Shown here in pieces: positions 43,894 to 51,930 of a stretch of DNA of 64,000 nt. The stretch comes from Skermanella stibiiresistens SB22 (lineage in GTDB: Bacteria; Pseudomonadota; Alphaproteobacteria; Azospirillales; Azospirillaceae), in assembly GCF_000576635.1 (NCBI RefSeq), contig NZ_AVFL01000003.1:124001-188000 (forward strand). Direction: 5' to 3'. The notes beneath the pieces are model-generated. The model worked only from the letters and a program-made list of their open reading frames with translations, was not told the origin of the DNA and searched no databases. Made by a program: the position numbers and the translations under genes. Within the stretch, counting starts at the first letter, position 1, and every line of letters begins with the position of its first letter.

Positions 43894-45051
43894 TCAGGCG
43901 GCCCTGACGGTGGCGCCGTAACCTCCCCGCCATGGATAGGCATCGCGGATCTCCTGTGTCAGCTTAAGTCCAAGACCGGGCGCGGTCGGTGGCAGGATGT
44001 GGCCGCCGTCGAAACGGATCGGCTCGACCAGCAGGGCGTCGCGCAGCGGGAAGCCCCAGGTCGGGATCTCCTGCACCATGATGTTGGGCTGCGTGAAGGA
44101 CCAATGCACGTTCGCCATGACGGTGGCGCCGCTGCCCCAGGCGTGGGGCGCCACCCGGACCCCGAACAGGGAGGCCGCCGCCGCGATCCGCATGCATTCC
44201 AGCATGCCGCCCGAGGTGCAGGCGTCGGGCTGGACGATGTCGAGCGAGCCCGCCTTGAGGAAGTGGCCGAACTCTATCAGGCCGAAGGTGGTCTCGCCGC
44301 CGCTGATCGGCACCGGCGATTCCCGGCGAACCTCCGCCAGGCCCTCGTAGTCGTCGGCGGCGCAGGGCTCCTCCAGCCACGTGATGTCGTAGCGGTCGAT
44401 CGCCTTGGCGAAGCGGATCGCGGTCTTGCGATCCCAGGGCTTTGGATGCGATCCCATGACGGCGTCGACCATGATCTGGATGTCGGGCCCAAGCAAGCGG
44501 CGGCAAGTCTCGACCTTCTCGACCGCCCGGTCAAGGTTGGTCGAGACGCGGATCTTGACCGCCGGGACCTTGTCGCGGACGTATCCGGCCATCTCGCGCT
44601 CCAGCGCGTCGGCCGGCTTCTCCTGGCCCGCCGAGGCGTAGTAGGGCATCCGCTCCTGGGCGAGGCCGCCGAGCAGCTTCCACGCGGGAACGCCCGCCTC
44701 CTGGCCCGCGATGTCCCAAAGCGCGTTCTCGATCGCGCTGATGACGTTGATCGCGGCCCCGACCCGGCCCCAATACTTGCACGAGGCGCGCATCCGCTCT
44801 GTGAGGAGCGCCACGTTCAGCGGGTTCTCGCCGACCAGGACGCCGCTGAAATGCTTGGCCACCGCGCCGGCGGCCTCCGGATAGAACCAGCCGCCCGCGT
44901 AGGTGTCGCCCAATCCCACGATTCCGGCGTCGGTGTGCACCAGCAACATCGACACGCTCGCCACGGTCATCTCGCCGCCGGACCAGCGCGTCGCCGAATC
45001 CTCCGACAGCGGGGCACTCAGGAGGACGCTCTCAACCCCAGTGATTTTCAT
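43894..45051 (-). CDS. Enolase-superfamily (mandelate racemase-type) sugar-acid dehydratase
   Basis: A 385-residue MR/MLE-family enzyme. Metal-ligand regions are visible: IMVDAVMGSHPK near 195, WLEEPCAADDYEG near 222, and the third acidic ligand in PISGGETTF near 247. A C-terminal HAWGSGATV supplies the catalytic His. Active-site Lys probably lies in VPAVKIRVS near 164. Such enzymes remove a proton alpha to a carboxylate, commonly to dehydrate aldonic acids. The ATG at 45051 has AGAGAA upstream. It heads the catabolic operon and is divergent from the ABC importer. Confidence 0.88.
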   Translation of the reverse strand: MKITGVESVLLSAPLSEDSATRWSGGEMTVASVSMLLVHTDAGIVGLGDTYAGGWFYPEAAGAVAKHFSGVLVGENPLNVALLTERMRASCKYWGRVGAAINVISAIENALWDIAGQEAGVPAWKLLGGLAQERMPYYASAGQEKPADALEREMAGYVRDKVPAVKIRVSTNLDRAVEKVETCRRLLGPDIQIMVDAVMGSHPKPWDRKTAIRFAKAIDRYDITWLEEPCAADDYEGLAEVRRESPVPISGGETTFGLIEFGHFLKAGSLDIVQPDACTSGGMLECMRIAAAASLFGVRVAPHAWGSGATVMANVHWSFTQPNIMVQEIPTWGFPLRDALLVEPIRFDGGHILPPTAPGLGLKLTQEIRDAYPWRGGYGATVRAA

Positions 45052-45068
45052 TTTTGTTTTCTCTTGCA

Positions 45069-45079
45069 AAAACCGTTTT
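45069..45079. promoter_or_regulatory. Possible operator in the divergent promoter region
   Basis: AAAAC-C-GTTTT is a short inverted repeat 17 bases upstream of the enolase-superfamily gene, within the 175-bp region shared with the importer operon. IclR-family proteins often bind A/T-rich palindromes of this kind, and an IclR gene ends the importer operon. Weak evidence. Confidence 0.25.
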
Positions 45080-45226
45080 CACATTTAAGATGACCGGCAT
45101 CAAGGTGGCTGTCAAGTTGTCAGAAGCGGCAATCGACCTCCTTCCAGATTCCATGACGAAGCCTCAACGAAAAATCATGTTCCGGTGAAAAACCGAGGCA
45201 ACGACCCACAATGGGAGGAAACAACA

Positions 45227-46018
45227 ATGAAGCGGATTTTCGCCGCCATGGCGGCGCTTTGCCTGATGGCATCCGGCGTGACCCATGCCGATACTCTGTC
45301 GAAGATCAAGAGTTCCAAGAAGATCGCCATCGCGATCGATCTTGGCGCCGCTCCTTTCGGCTCCTACGACAACGACATGCGCGAGGTCGGGTCGGATGTC
45401 GACACGGCAAAGCTGATCGCGGGCGGCCTGGGCGTCGACCTCCAAATCGTGCCCGTCACCAGCACCAACCGCATCCCATTCCTGCTCACCGGCAAGGTCG
45501 ACGCCGTGATCTCCCAGTTCGGCATCACCGACGAGCGCAAGAAGGTGGTGGCATACTCCCTGCCCTACGCCTCGGTTCCCGTGATCCTCGCCGGGCCGCC
45601 GGACGCCGCCATCAAGGAGTGGGCCGATCTCGCGGGCAAGAGTGTCGTGGTCACCCGCGGCACCAACAACGATCTCGACGTGACGCGCAACGCGCCGGCC
45701 GGCACGAACATCGTGCGCTATGACGACGACGCGACCTCGATGACGGCGATCATCAGCGGCCAGTACGATCTGTTCGCGACCTCGCCGGCGCTGATCAACA
45801 CGATCAACACCAAGAACCCGGCACTCAAGCTCGACCGCAAGTTCGTGATCCGCGACCTGCCGTTCGGCGTCGGCCTGCGGAAGCAGGACACCGACCTGAA
45901 GGAGAGCATCGACGGGATCATCCGGACCAACCTGTCGGATGGCAAGCTCTCGGCGATCTACCAGACCTGGCACAAGGAGACGCTGCCGGAAAGCGTGCTG
46001 GCCGCGAAGCAACCCTAG
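45227..46018 (+). CDS. ABC transporter substrate-binding protein, polar amino acid type
   Basis: A 263-residue periplasmic binding protein (SBP_bac_3). The signal peptide MKRIFAAMAALCLMASGVTHA is followed by the mature start DTLSKIKSSKKIAIAIDLG. Typical later segments are GKVDAVISQFGITDERKKVV and LAGKSVVVTRGTNND. GGGAGGAA precedes the ATG by seven bases. It is the first gene of an operon with two permeases, an ATPase and an IclR regulator. By family the ligand is an amino acid, but the divergent sugar-acid style operon suggests an acidic compound may be carried. Confidence 0.9.
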   Translation: MKRIFAAMAALCLMASGVTHADTLSKIKSSKKIAIAIDLGAAPFGSYDNDMREVGSDVDTAKLIAGGLGVDLQIVPVTSTNRIPFLLTGKVDAVISQFGITDERKKVVAYSLPYASVPVILAGPPDAAIKEWADLAGKSVVVTRGTNNDLDVTRNAPAGTNIVRYDDDATSMTAIISGQYDLFATSPALINTINTKNPALKLDRKFVIRDLPFGVGLRKQDTDLKESIDGIIRTNLSDGKLSAIYQTWHKETLPESVLAAKQP

Positions 46019-46059
46019 GGCTTGGCTTGGTATCCCGAAGACGAGAGGGGCTGAACCCC

Positions 46060-46743
46060 ATGGCCTATGAGTTCGACTTCAGCTTCCTGGCCGATCACTG
46101 GCCGAGGCTGCTGCAAGGATTGTGGCTGACGCTGGCGATGTCGGGATTGTCGACGGTGCTGGGCTTCCTGATCGGCGTGACCGGCGCCATCGCCAGCCGG
46201 TACGGGTCGCCGGCGGCGCGGCGGGTGGCCTATGTCTATGTCGAGGTGGTGCGCAACACGCCGCTGCTGGTCCAGGTCTTCCTGCTGTATTTCGGCCTCT
46301 CCAGCATCGGGCTGCGCCTTCCGGTGTTCGCCACGGCGGTGATCGCCCTGTCCATCAACATCGGCGCCTATTCCACCGAGATCATCCGGGCGGGGATCGA
46401 ATCGATAGCGCCCGGACAGATCGAGGCGGCGGAGTGCCTGGGCATGTCGCAATCGCAGATCATCCTGCGGATCGTGCTGCAGCCGGCGCTGGAACGCGTG
46501 TTCCCGGCCCTGACCAGCCAATACGTCCTGCTGATGCTGGCGACCTCGGTCACATCGCAGATCTCGGCGGAGGAGTTGACCGGCATCGGCAACCTGATCC
46601 AGTCGGAGACCTTCCGGTCGTTCGAGGTCTACGGGATCGTCGCCCTCTGCTACATCGCCCTGTCGCTTGTCGTGCGCGCCGGCCTGTTCGGCTTCGGCCT
46701 GCTGGCGTTTCCGCGTCGCCGGCGCCTCGGCACGGATTTGTGA
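46060..46743 (+). CDS. ABC transporter permease, HisM/GlnP family (first)
   Basis: A 227-residue inner-membrane permease. About five hydrophobic helices are seen, with VEVVRNTPLLVQVFLLYFG near residue 63 and the EAA coupling loop IEAAECLGMSQSQIILRIVL near 125. The ATG at 46060 follows GAGAGGGG with a short spacer. It ends seven bases before the second permease start. Confidence 0.92.
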   Translation: MAYEFDFSFLADHWPRLLQGLWLTLAMSGLSTVLGFLIGVTGAIASRYGSPAARRVAYVYVEVVRNTPLLVQVFLLYFGLSSIGLRLPVFATAVIALSINIGAYSTEIIRAGIESIAPGQIEAAECLGMSQSQIILRIVLQPALERVFPALTSQYVLLMLATSVTSQISAEELTGIGNLIQSETFRSFEVYGIVALCYIALSLVVRAGLFGFGLLAFPRRRRLGTDL

Positions 46744-46750
46744 GGTCGCG

Positions 46751-47398
46751 ATGCCCGAGTTCGGACCCAATCAATTCGTCTTCCTGCTGCATGGGGCGGT
46801 CTGGACCATCGCCCTGTCGGTGCTCTCCCTGGTGATCGGCGCGGTTTTCGCCTTCGTCGTGGCCCTGTGCCGGATCTCCGGCAGCCGGACGGTGCGCGCG
46901 ATTTCGGCCATTTACGTCCAGGCGATCCAGGGCACACCCCTGATGGTCCTGATGCTGATCAGCTATTTCGGCCTGAACATCCTGGGCGTCGACGTGCCGG
47001 CGCTGGTCGGCGCCACGATCGCGATGACACTCTACGTCAGCGCCTTCCTGGGCGAGGTGTGGCGCGGCTCGCTGCTGTCGATCCCCCGAACGCAGTGGGA
47101 GGCGTCGGAATGCCTCGGCCATTCGCGCGCGGCGCGGATGCGCCACATCATCCTGCCCCAGGCGGTCAAGATCTCGATCCCCCCGACCGTCACGTTCATG
47201 GTGCAGATCGTCAAGAACACCTCGCTCGCGTCGATCATCGGCTTCGTCGAACTGACGCAGGCCGGGAAGCTGGTCAACAACTCGACCTTCCAGCCCTTCG
47301 TCTGCTTCCTCTGCGTCGCGGCACTCTATTTCGCGGTCTGCTACCCGATCTCGCTGTGGGGACGGCACTTGGAGAAACAGTACAATGTTGTCCGCTGA
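46751..47398 (+). CDS. ABC transporter permease, HisM/GlnP family (second)
   Basis: A 215-residue partner permease. YVQAIQGTPLMVLMLISYFG near residue 56 and the EAA loop WEASECLGHSRAARMRHIIL near 116 identify it. The start at 46751 uses GAGG overlapping the previous stop. It overlaps the ATPase gene by 14 bases. Together with the first permease it forms a heterodimeric channel. Confidence 0.92.
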   Translation: MPEFGPNQFVFLLHGAVWTIALSVLSLVIGAVFAFVVALCRISGSRTVRAISAIYVQAIQGTPLMVLMLISYFGLNILGVDVPALVGATIAMTLYVSAFLGEVWRGSLLSIPRTQWEASECLGHSRAARMRHIILPQAVKISIPPTVTFMVQIVKNTSLASIIGFVELTQAGKLVNNSTFQPFVCFLCVAALYFAVCYPISLWGRHLEKQYNVVR

Positions 47399-48143
47399 AA
47401 CCGGAACCACCACACCGGGAACCATCGTTTCCCTGCGGGGCGTCCACAAGAGCTTCGGCGATGTCGAGGTGCTGCGCGGACTGGATCTCGACGTCCGGAT
47501 GGGCGAGGTCATCGCCTTGCTCGGGCGCAGCGGCTCCGGCAAGAGCACGGCGCTCCGCTGCATCAACGGGCTGGAGAAGATCCAGCGGGGCACGATCACC
47601 GTATGCGGTCACGAGGTGGCCCGGATGGGCCGCGACCTGCGTCCGCTGCGGAAGGACGTCGGCATCGTGTTCCAGAGCTACAATCTGTTTCCCCATCTCA
47701 CCGTGGAGCAGAACGTCACGATCTCGCCCAAGCTGGTGAAGGGCGTCGACGCCAAAACGGCGTCGCTGCTGGCGGCCGACACGCTGGCCCGGGTGGGGCT
47801 GCTCGACAAGCGCGACGCCTATCCGGAGCAACTGTCGGGTGGTCAGCAGCAGCGGGTCGCCATCGCCCGCGCGCTCGCGATGGAGCCCAAGGTGATGCTG
47901 TTCGACGAGGTGACCTCCGCCCTGGACCCCGAACTGACCGGCGAGGTGCTGCGCGCGATGGAGCGCCTGGCGCGCGACGGCATGACCATGATCGTCGTCA
48001 CGCACGAGGTCGCGTTCGCCCGCAAGGTTGCCGATCGGGTGGTGTTCATGTATCGTGGCCAGATCCGGGAGACGGGGCCGGCAAGTCTCCTCGACACCCC
48101 CCAGACGGACGAGTTGAAGCAATTTCTCGAGCACGATCTGTGA
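47385..48143 (+). CDS. ABC transporter ATPase, GlnQ/HisP family
   Basis: A 252-residue ATPase. Walker A is LLGRSGSGKSTALRC near residue 45, Q-loop FQSYNLFPHLTVEQN, signature QLSGGQQQRVAIARAL near 146 and Walker B VMLFDEVTSALDPEL, with switch His in VVTHEVAFA. It has no C-terminal regulatory domain. It overlaps the second permease gene by 14 bases. Confidence 0.94.
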   Translation: MLSAETGTTTPGTIVSLRGVHKSFGDVEVLRGLDLDVRMGEVIALLGRSGSGKSTALRCINGLEKIQRGTITVCGHEVARMGRDLRPLRKDVGIVFQSYNLFPHLTVEQNVTISPKLVKGVDAKTASLLAADTLARVGLLDKRDAYPEQLSGGQQQRVAIARALAMEPKVMLFDEVTSALDPELTGEVLRAMERLARDGMTMIVVTHEVAFARKVADRVVFMYRGQIRETGPASLLDTPQTDELKQFLEHDL

Positions 48144-48197
48144 CGGCCACGGCCATCGCCGATCGTCGTCATGGTGGGCGTCGGATAAGGATCGGGC

Positions 48198-49022
48198 ATG
48201 GTTGAGCGCACGAAGCCCACACGGCGGGACGTGGCTTCGTCGGAGGACAGTGGCCGGGACACGCGCTATCACGCGCCGGCGCTCAAGAAGGGCTTGCTGA
48301 TCCTCGAGACGCTGGCGGACTATCCGGCGGGCCTGTCCCTGACGGAGATCGCGAAGCGGCTGGGTTATACCGTCAACGAGATCTTCCGGATGGTGATCAC
48401 CCTGCAGGAGCAGGGTTACATCCAGACCGGCGAGGACGAGAAGTATCGCCTGACGCTGAAGATGTTCGAGATCGCCCACCGCCAGCAGCCGGTGCACTCC
48501 ATCGTCACCACGGCCCTGCCCCATATGCGCGAACTGGCGAACCAGACGCGGCAATCGTGCCATCTGGCGGTCTATTACGCCGGCCGCTCGATGATCGTGG
48601 CACAGGTCGACAGCCCGGAGCGCTGGACCTTCGGCGTCAAGGTCGGCTCGATCGTCGGGTTGCTCGACACGTCGTCGGGCAACGTGATGCTGGCCTTCAG
48701 CGGCGAGCGGGAACGGGAGCGCATGCTGGCGGCGCACGCCGCCCTGCCGGACGCCGAACCCTTCGACCGCGAGAAACTCGACAAGAGCCTGGCGAAGCTC
48801 CGCGAGAGGGGCTTCTGGATGGCCAAGAGCCAGCAGACGGTGGGCGTCACCAACATCGCCCGCCCGATCTTCAATCTGGATGGCAGCATCGCGGCCGTCC
48901 TGATCGTCCCGTTCATCGAGCGGCCGAAACAAGGCACCAATCCCGACCTGGACCAAGTCAACGCCCTGCTGACCCGGGTGTGCGACGTCATCTCCCGACT
49001 AATGGGCTATAACCCAGCCTAG
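48198..49022 (+). CDS. IclR-family transcriptional regulator
   Basis: A 274-residue regulator. The N-terminal winged helix (about 25-90) has PALKKGLLILETLADYPAGL and LTEIAKRLGYTVNEIFRMV. The effector-binding domain has VHSIVTTALPHMRELANQTR and a C-terminal MAKSQQTVGVTNIARPIF. AAGGAT lies before the ATG. It follows the importer ATPase gene by 54 bases. The likely job is to control the importer and the divergent catabolic operon in response to a carboxylic acid effector, as is usual for IclR proteins. Confidence 0.92.
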   Translation: MVERTKPTRRDVASSEDSGRDTRYHAPALKKGLLILETLADYPAGLSLTEIAKRLGYTVNEIFRMVITLQEQGYIQTGEDEKYRLTLKMFEIAHRQQPVHSIVTTALPHMRELANQTRQSCHLAVYYAGRSMIVAQVDSPERWTFGVKVGSIVGLLDTSSGNVMLAFSGERERERMLAAHAALPDAEPFDREKLDKSLAKLRERGFWMAKSQQTVGVTNIARPIFNLDGSIAAVLIVPFIERPKQGTNPDLDQVNALLTRVCDVISRLMGYNPA

Positions 49023-49053
49023 GCCCAACTGGCGCCCTGCCCCTTTTGGACGG

Positions 49054-49082
49054 TTGCCGGACACGGGGAACGTCTGTACCTT
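49054..49082 (+). promoter_or_regulatory. Sigma70-like promoter of the lytic transglycosylase gene
   Basis: TTGCCG, a 17-base spacer and TACCTT. It lies about 120 bases before the GTG start and is followed directly by the LexA-type box, which would cover the transcription start. Confidence 0.45.
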
Positions 49083-49093
49083 CGCCTTCATGA

Positions 49094-49108
49094 GAACAAA
49101 ACAAGAAC
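49094..49108. promoter_or_regulatory. Putative LexA (SOS) box, GAAC-N7-GAAC
   Basis: GAACAAAACAAGAAC is a direct repeat GAAC-N7-GAAC with an A-rich spacer, the form of the alphaproteobacterial LexA site. It sits 11 bases downstream of a promoter-like -10 and 94 bases upstream of the lytic transglycosylase start, where bound LexA would repress. Confidence 0.6.
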
Positions 49109-49202
49109 ACAGTCTTCCACAAGAACGCCGTGCCCTGGGCACGGTTCGGCTTCGCTGAGGAAACAGCGCCGGAACTTCCGGCCCCACGACGGAGGAAGCA
49201 TC

Positions 49203-49250
49203 GTGAAGCAGTTCACGAGTTTAAAAGTGAAGCAGTTCACGAATTCGAAC
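49203..49250 (+). repeat. 24-base tandem repeat with small hairpins at a start codon
   Basis: Two units (49203-49226 and 49227-49250) each begin GTGAAGCAGTTCACGA; a third GTGAAG follows. Within each, GTGAA pairs with TTCAC around GCAG, so the GTG start codon itself lies in a hairpin. Confidence 0.75.
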
Positions 49251-50168
49251 GTGAAGAAGGTCGCCAAGTTGGTCGCCGGCCGGAACGCGCGCCGGGTCGT
49301 CATCATCGGAGCCGTCCTATTGGCCGCGGCGGCGTGGCCGCGCGCGGAGGATCCCGGGCAAGTCCGGACGCTGGACGACGTCCTGGCGGAGTCGGGCGAC
49401 TGTGAGGCGGAGTCGTTCGGCTTCGCCGAGGAGATCGTGCTGGCGCGGAGTGTCCCGGCGGTTGGAAGCGTCAATGACATCGGCGGTTTCGTCGCACGTC
49501 TCGACCGGCACGGCCGGACCCTCGCGATGATCGACGAGGCGGCTTACCGGGTCGGGGCTCCGGCGCGGTTGATGAGGGCCATGGCGGGCGTCGAATCCAG
49601 CTTCGACGCCAAGGCCAAGGCGACGACCAGTTCCGCCACCGGCCTTTACCAGTTCATCGAGGCGACGTGGCTGTCCAACGTCGAAAGCCACGGGCACAAA
49701 TATGGTCTGGGCGGGCTGGCCCGCCATATCCGCCGGGGACCGCTAAACGAGCCGGTCGTCGATGACCCCCGGATGCGCGACAAGATCCTGGCGTTGCGCG
49801 AGGACGCCAGACTGAGCGCCTATCTGGCGGCGGAATTGACGATCGACAACACGCGGCGGCTGGAGAAGCTGCTGGCCCGCCCGGTGACCGGAACCGAGAT
49901 CTACCTGACCCACGTCTTCGGCGTGACCAGCGCCGCCCGCTTCGTGAAGCTGGCGGAAACCGCTCCGGGCACGATCGGCGCGGAGATTTTCCCAAAGGAG
50001 GCCAAGGCCAATCCGGGACTGTTCCTGAGGCGGGGCAAGCCCGCGACGCTGGGCCAGATCCAGCGCCGGTTTGCGGTGAAAATGGCCAGGTTCGATCCGG
50101 CTCCCAGGAAACGGGCCCCGATGGAACAGGCGGGTGTGGAGCAGGTCGCCGCCGTCGAGGCGCGCTGA
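49203..50168 (+). CDS. SLT-domain lytic transglycosylase-like protein
   Basis: A 321-residue protein. After a basic N-terminus, one hydrophobic segment (VVIIGAVLLAAAAWP, about 32-47) is a signal anchor. The SLT fold lies at about 115-260 with the catalytic Glu in MAGVESSFDAKA and the motif SSATGLYQFIEATWL. Such enzymes cut peptidoglycan glycan strands in the periplasm. The GTG start at 49203 has GGAGGAA five bases upstream. The first 17 codons contain a 24-base tandem repeat (MKQFTSLK/VKQFTNSN). A LexA-type box lies upstream. No phage or conjugation genes are nearby, so the role could be remodelling of the wall during DNA stress. Confidence 0.87.
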   Translation: MKQFTSLKVKQFTNSNVKKVAKLVAGRNARRVVIIGAVLLAAAAWPRAEDPGQVRTLDDVLAESGDCEAESFGFAEEIVLARSVPAVGSVNDIGGFVARLDRHGRTLAMIDEAAYRVGAPARLMRAMAGVESSFDAKAKATTSSATGLYQFIEATWLSNVESHGHKYGLGGLARHIRRGPLNEPVVDDPRMRDKILALREDARLSAYLAAELTIDNTRRLEKLLARPVTGTEIYLTHVFGVTSAARFVKLAETAPGTIGAEIFPKEAKANPGLFLRRGKPATLGQIQRRFAVKMARFDPAPRKRAPMEQAGVEQVAAVEAR

Positions 50169-50193
50169 CGGTCCCGGCCGGCATGACTTGCCG

Positions 50194-51930
50194 TCACGAT
50201 GGCAGATCGATCGTTTCCCTCCGCCAGACTTCGAAGACCGGGACCGGTGCCCGCTTGCCCTTGACCGTGATCGGCGCCAGCGCCGATGTGGTGAACTCGG
50301 CGCTCTCCCCGATCGCGTCGCGGGCGCTCTCGCTCAGCAGGATCCGGCCGCGGCCGGCGTGGGAACAGAGCCGGGCCGCCAGGTTCACGTTGTCGCCCAG
50401 CACGGTGTAGTCCATCCGGTCGCTGCTTCCCATGGCCCCCATGACGACCTCGCCGACATTGATGCCGATGCCAAGTGCCAAGTCCCATTCCGGCCGCTCG
50501 TGGTTGAGCGCCGCGGTCTGTTCCTGGATGCGGATGGCGGCGCGCACGGCGTCGCCGACCATGTCCTCGCCCTGGAAGACCGCCAGGAGCTGGTCGCCGA
50601 CATATTTGTCGACATCTCCGCCATGGCGCTGGACGATCTCCGCCTGATGCTGGAAGTACAGGTTCAGCATCTCGACCACGACCTCGGGATCGACCCGCTC
50701 GGAGAAGGCCGTGTAGCCCCGGATGTCGGAGAACAGCATGGTGGCGCGCCGCCGCTGGCCGCCCAGCTTGATGCCGCCGGTGCTGTCGCGGATCGCCAGC
50801 ATGGTCCCGCCGGAAACGAATTTCTGAAGGTGGAAACGCTCGTTCAGGCCGACGACCATGTCGTCCATCCGCCGCGCCAACTCGCCGATCTCGTCATGGG
50901 AGCGCACCCCCCGGACCCGCGCCTGGAAGTTTCCCTTGGCGACCTCGCCCGCCACCCGGTCGATCTCGACGATCGGGCGGCTGATCCGGAACGCCAGGGC
51001 CAGGGCGCCAACCCCGGCCACGGCCAAGCCGACGAAGACCCAGTAGGACAGGCTGGAGATCATGCGATCGACCGCCAGGTAGGCGTCGCGCTGCCGTTTC
51101 TCCACCAGGATCGCCCAGTCGAAGGCGCGTGGGAAGGCGTAGGCGCCTAGCATCGGCTCGCCGTCCGGCCGGATGTAGGGACCGGCGGCGATCGTCCGGG
51201 TGCCGCCATTCAGCAGCCCAACCGCCTCGGCGGCCAGCGGGACGTCGCCGATGTCGGCGCGGGCGGTGTCGAACACCTCGCGGGCCCGGGCGTCCACGAT
51301 GGTGATGGAGCCGGTCTTGGCGAAGGGATGGGCCTCCAGGAAATGCCGGGTGCGGTCCAGGTCGACCCGCACCGACAGGGCCGAGGCGCCGCCGGCGAAC
51401 CGCGTCCTGAGCGGCAGGACGATGGTCGCCAGCCAGTCGTCGGTTCCTTGGACATGACTGACCTCGCCGGCATGGAACTCGCCGGCGGCGACGGCGGCCT
51501 GGACGGTCTCCTCCGGCAGCCTCAGCACCTCCAGCGGATCGAGGCCGGCGGCGGACAGCCGCTTGGCGAAGATGCCGTTGGTCACCACCACCGGGACCGC
51601 CGCCCCCTCGACCGTGATCTGGAGGGCGGCGAATTCCGGGATGTCCTTGATCCCCAGCGTCAGCAGGGCGATCTTCTCCGGCACTCCCAGGCGCTCGTCG
51701 TCGATCGCGTTGCGGATCAGCAGCAGCGGGGCCAGCCAGGTCCGTTCGGAGCGGTCGTTGATCTCGGACACGAGTTGCTCGGCGACGGCCAGCAACTCCC
51801 CATTGGCCGAGCTTTTCAACTCGTCCTGGGCGATCCGGATCATGCTTCGCCCCACGACGATGATCGGAACCACCGCGATCACGATCGCGAAGATCAGGAG
51901 CTTGTTGCGGAGGCTGACCCTGATATTCAT
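50194..51930 (-). CDS. Cache-HAMP class III adenylate/guanylate cyclase
   Basis: A 578-residue membrane cyclase. First helix about 8-28, a periplasmic Cache-like sensor (about 35-295), second helix (YWVFVGLAVAGVGALALAF), HAMP (about 320-375) and the catalytic domain (about 400-570). Metal Asp lies in MLFSDIRGYTAF and in GGDVDKYVGDQLLAVF; the transition-state region is YTVLGDNVNLAARL. Lys in DKYVGD with Thr in DYTVLGD fits an ATP-using cyclase (cAMP), by analogy with cyanobacterial CyaB1. Its start overlaps the stop of the PKD protein gene (ATGA), so the secreted protein and the sensor cyclase are made together. Confidence 0.93.
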   Translation of the reverse strand: MNIRVSLRNKLLIFAIVIAVVPIIVVGRSMIRIAQDELKSSANGELLAVAEQLVSEINDRSERTWLAPLLLIRNAIDDERLGVPEKIALLTLGIKDIPEFAALQITVEGAAVPVVVTNGIFAKRLSAAGLDPLEVLRLPEETVQAAVAAGEFHAGEVSHVQGTDDWLATIVLPLRTRFAGGASALSVRVDLDRTRHFLEAHPFAKTGSITIVDARAREVFDTARADIGDVPLAAEAVGLLNGGTRTIAAGPYIRPDGEPMLGAYAFPRAFDWAILVEKRQRDAYLAVDRMISSLSYWVFVGLAVAGVGALALAFRISRPIVEIDRVAGEVAKGNFQARVRGVRSHDEIGELARRMDDMVVGLNERFHLQKFVSGGTMLAIRDSTGGIKLGGQRRRATMLFSDIRGYTAFSERVDPEVVVEMLNLYFQHQAEIVQRHGGDVDKYVGDQLLAVFQGEDMVGDAVRAAIRIQEQTAALNHERPEWDLALGIGINVGEVVMGAMGSSDRMDYTVLGDNVNLAARLCSHAGRGRILLSESARDAIGESAEFTTSALAPITVKGKRAPVPVFEVWRRETIDLPS

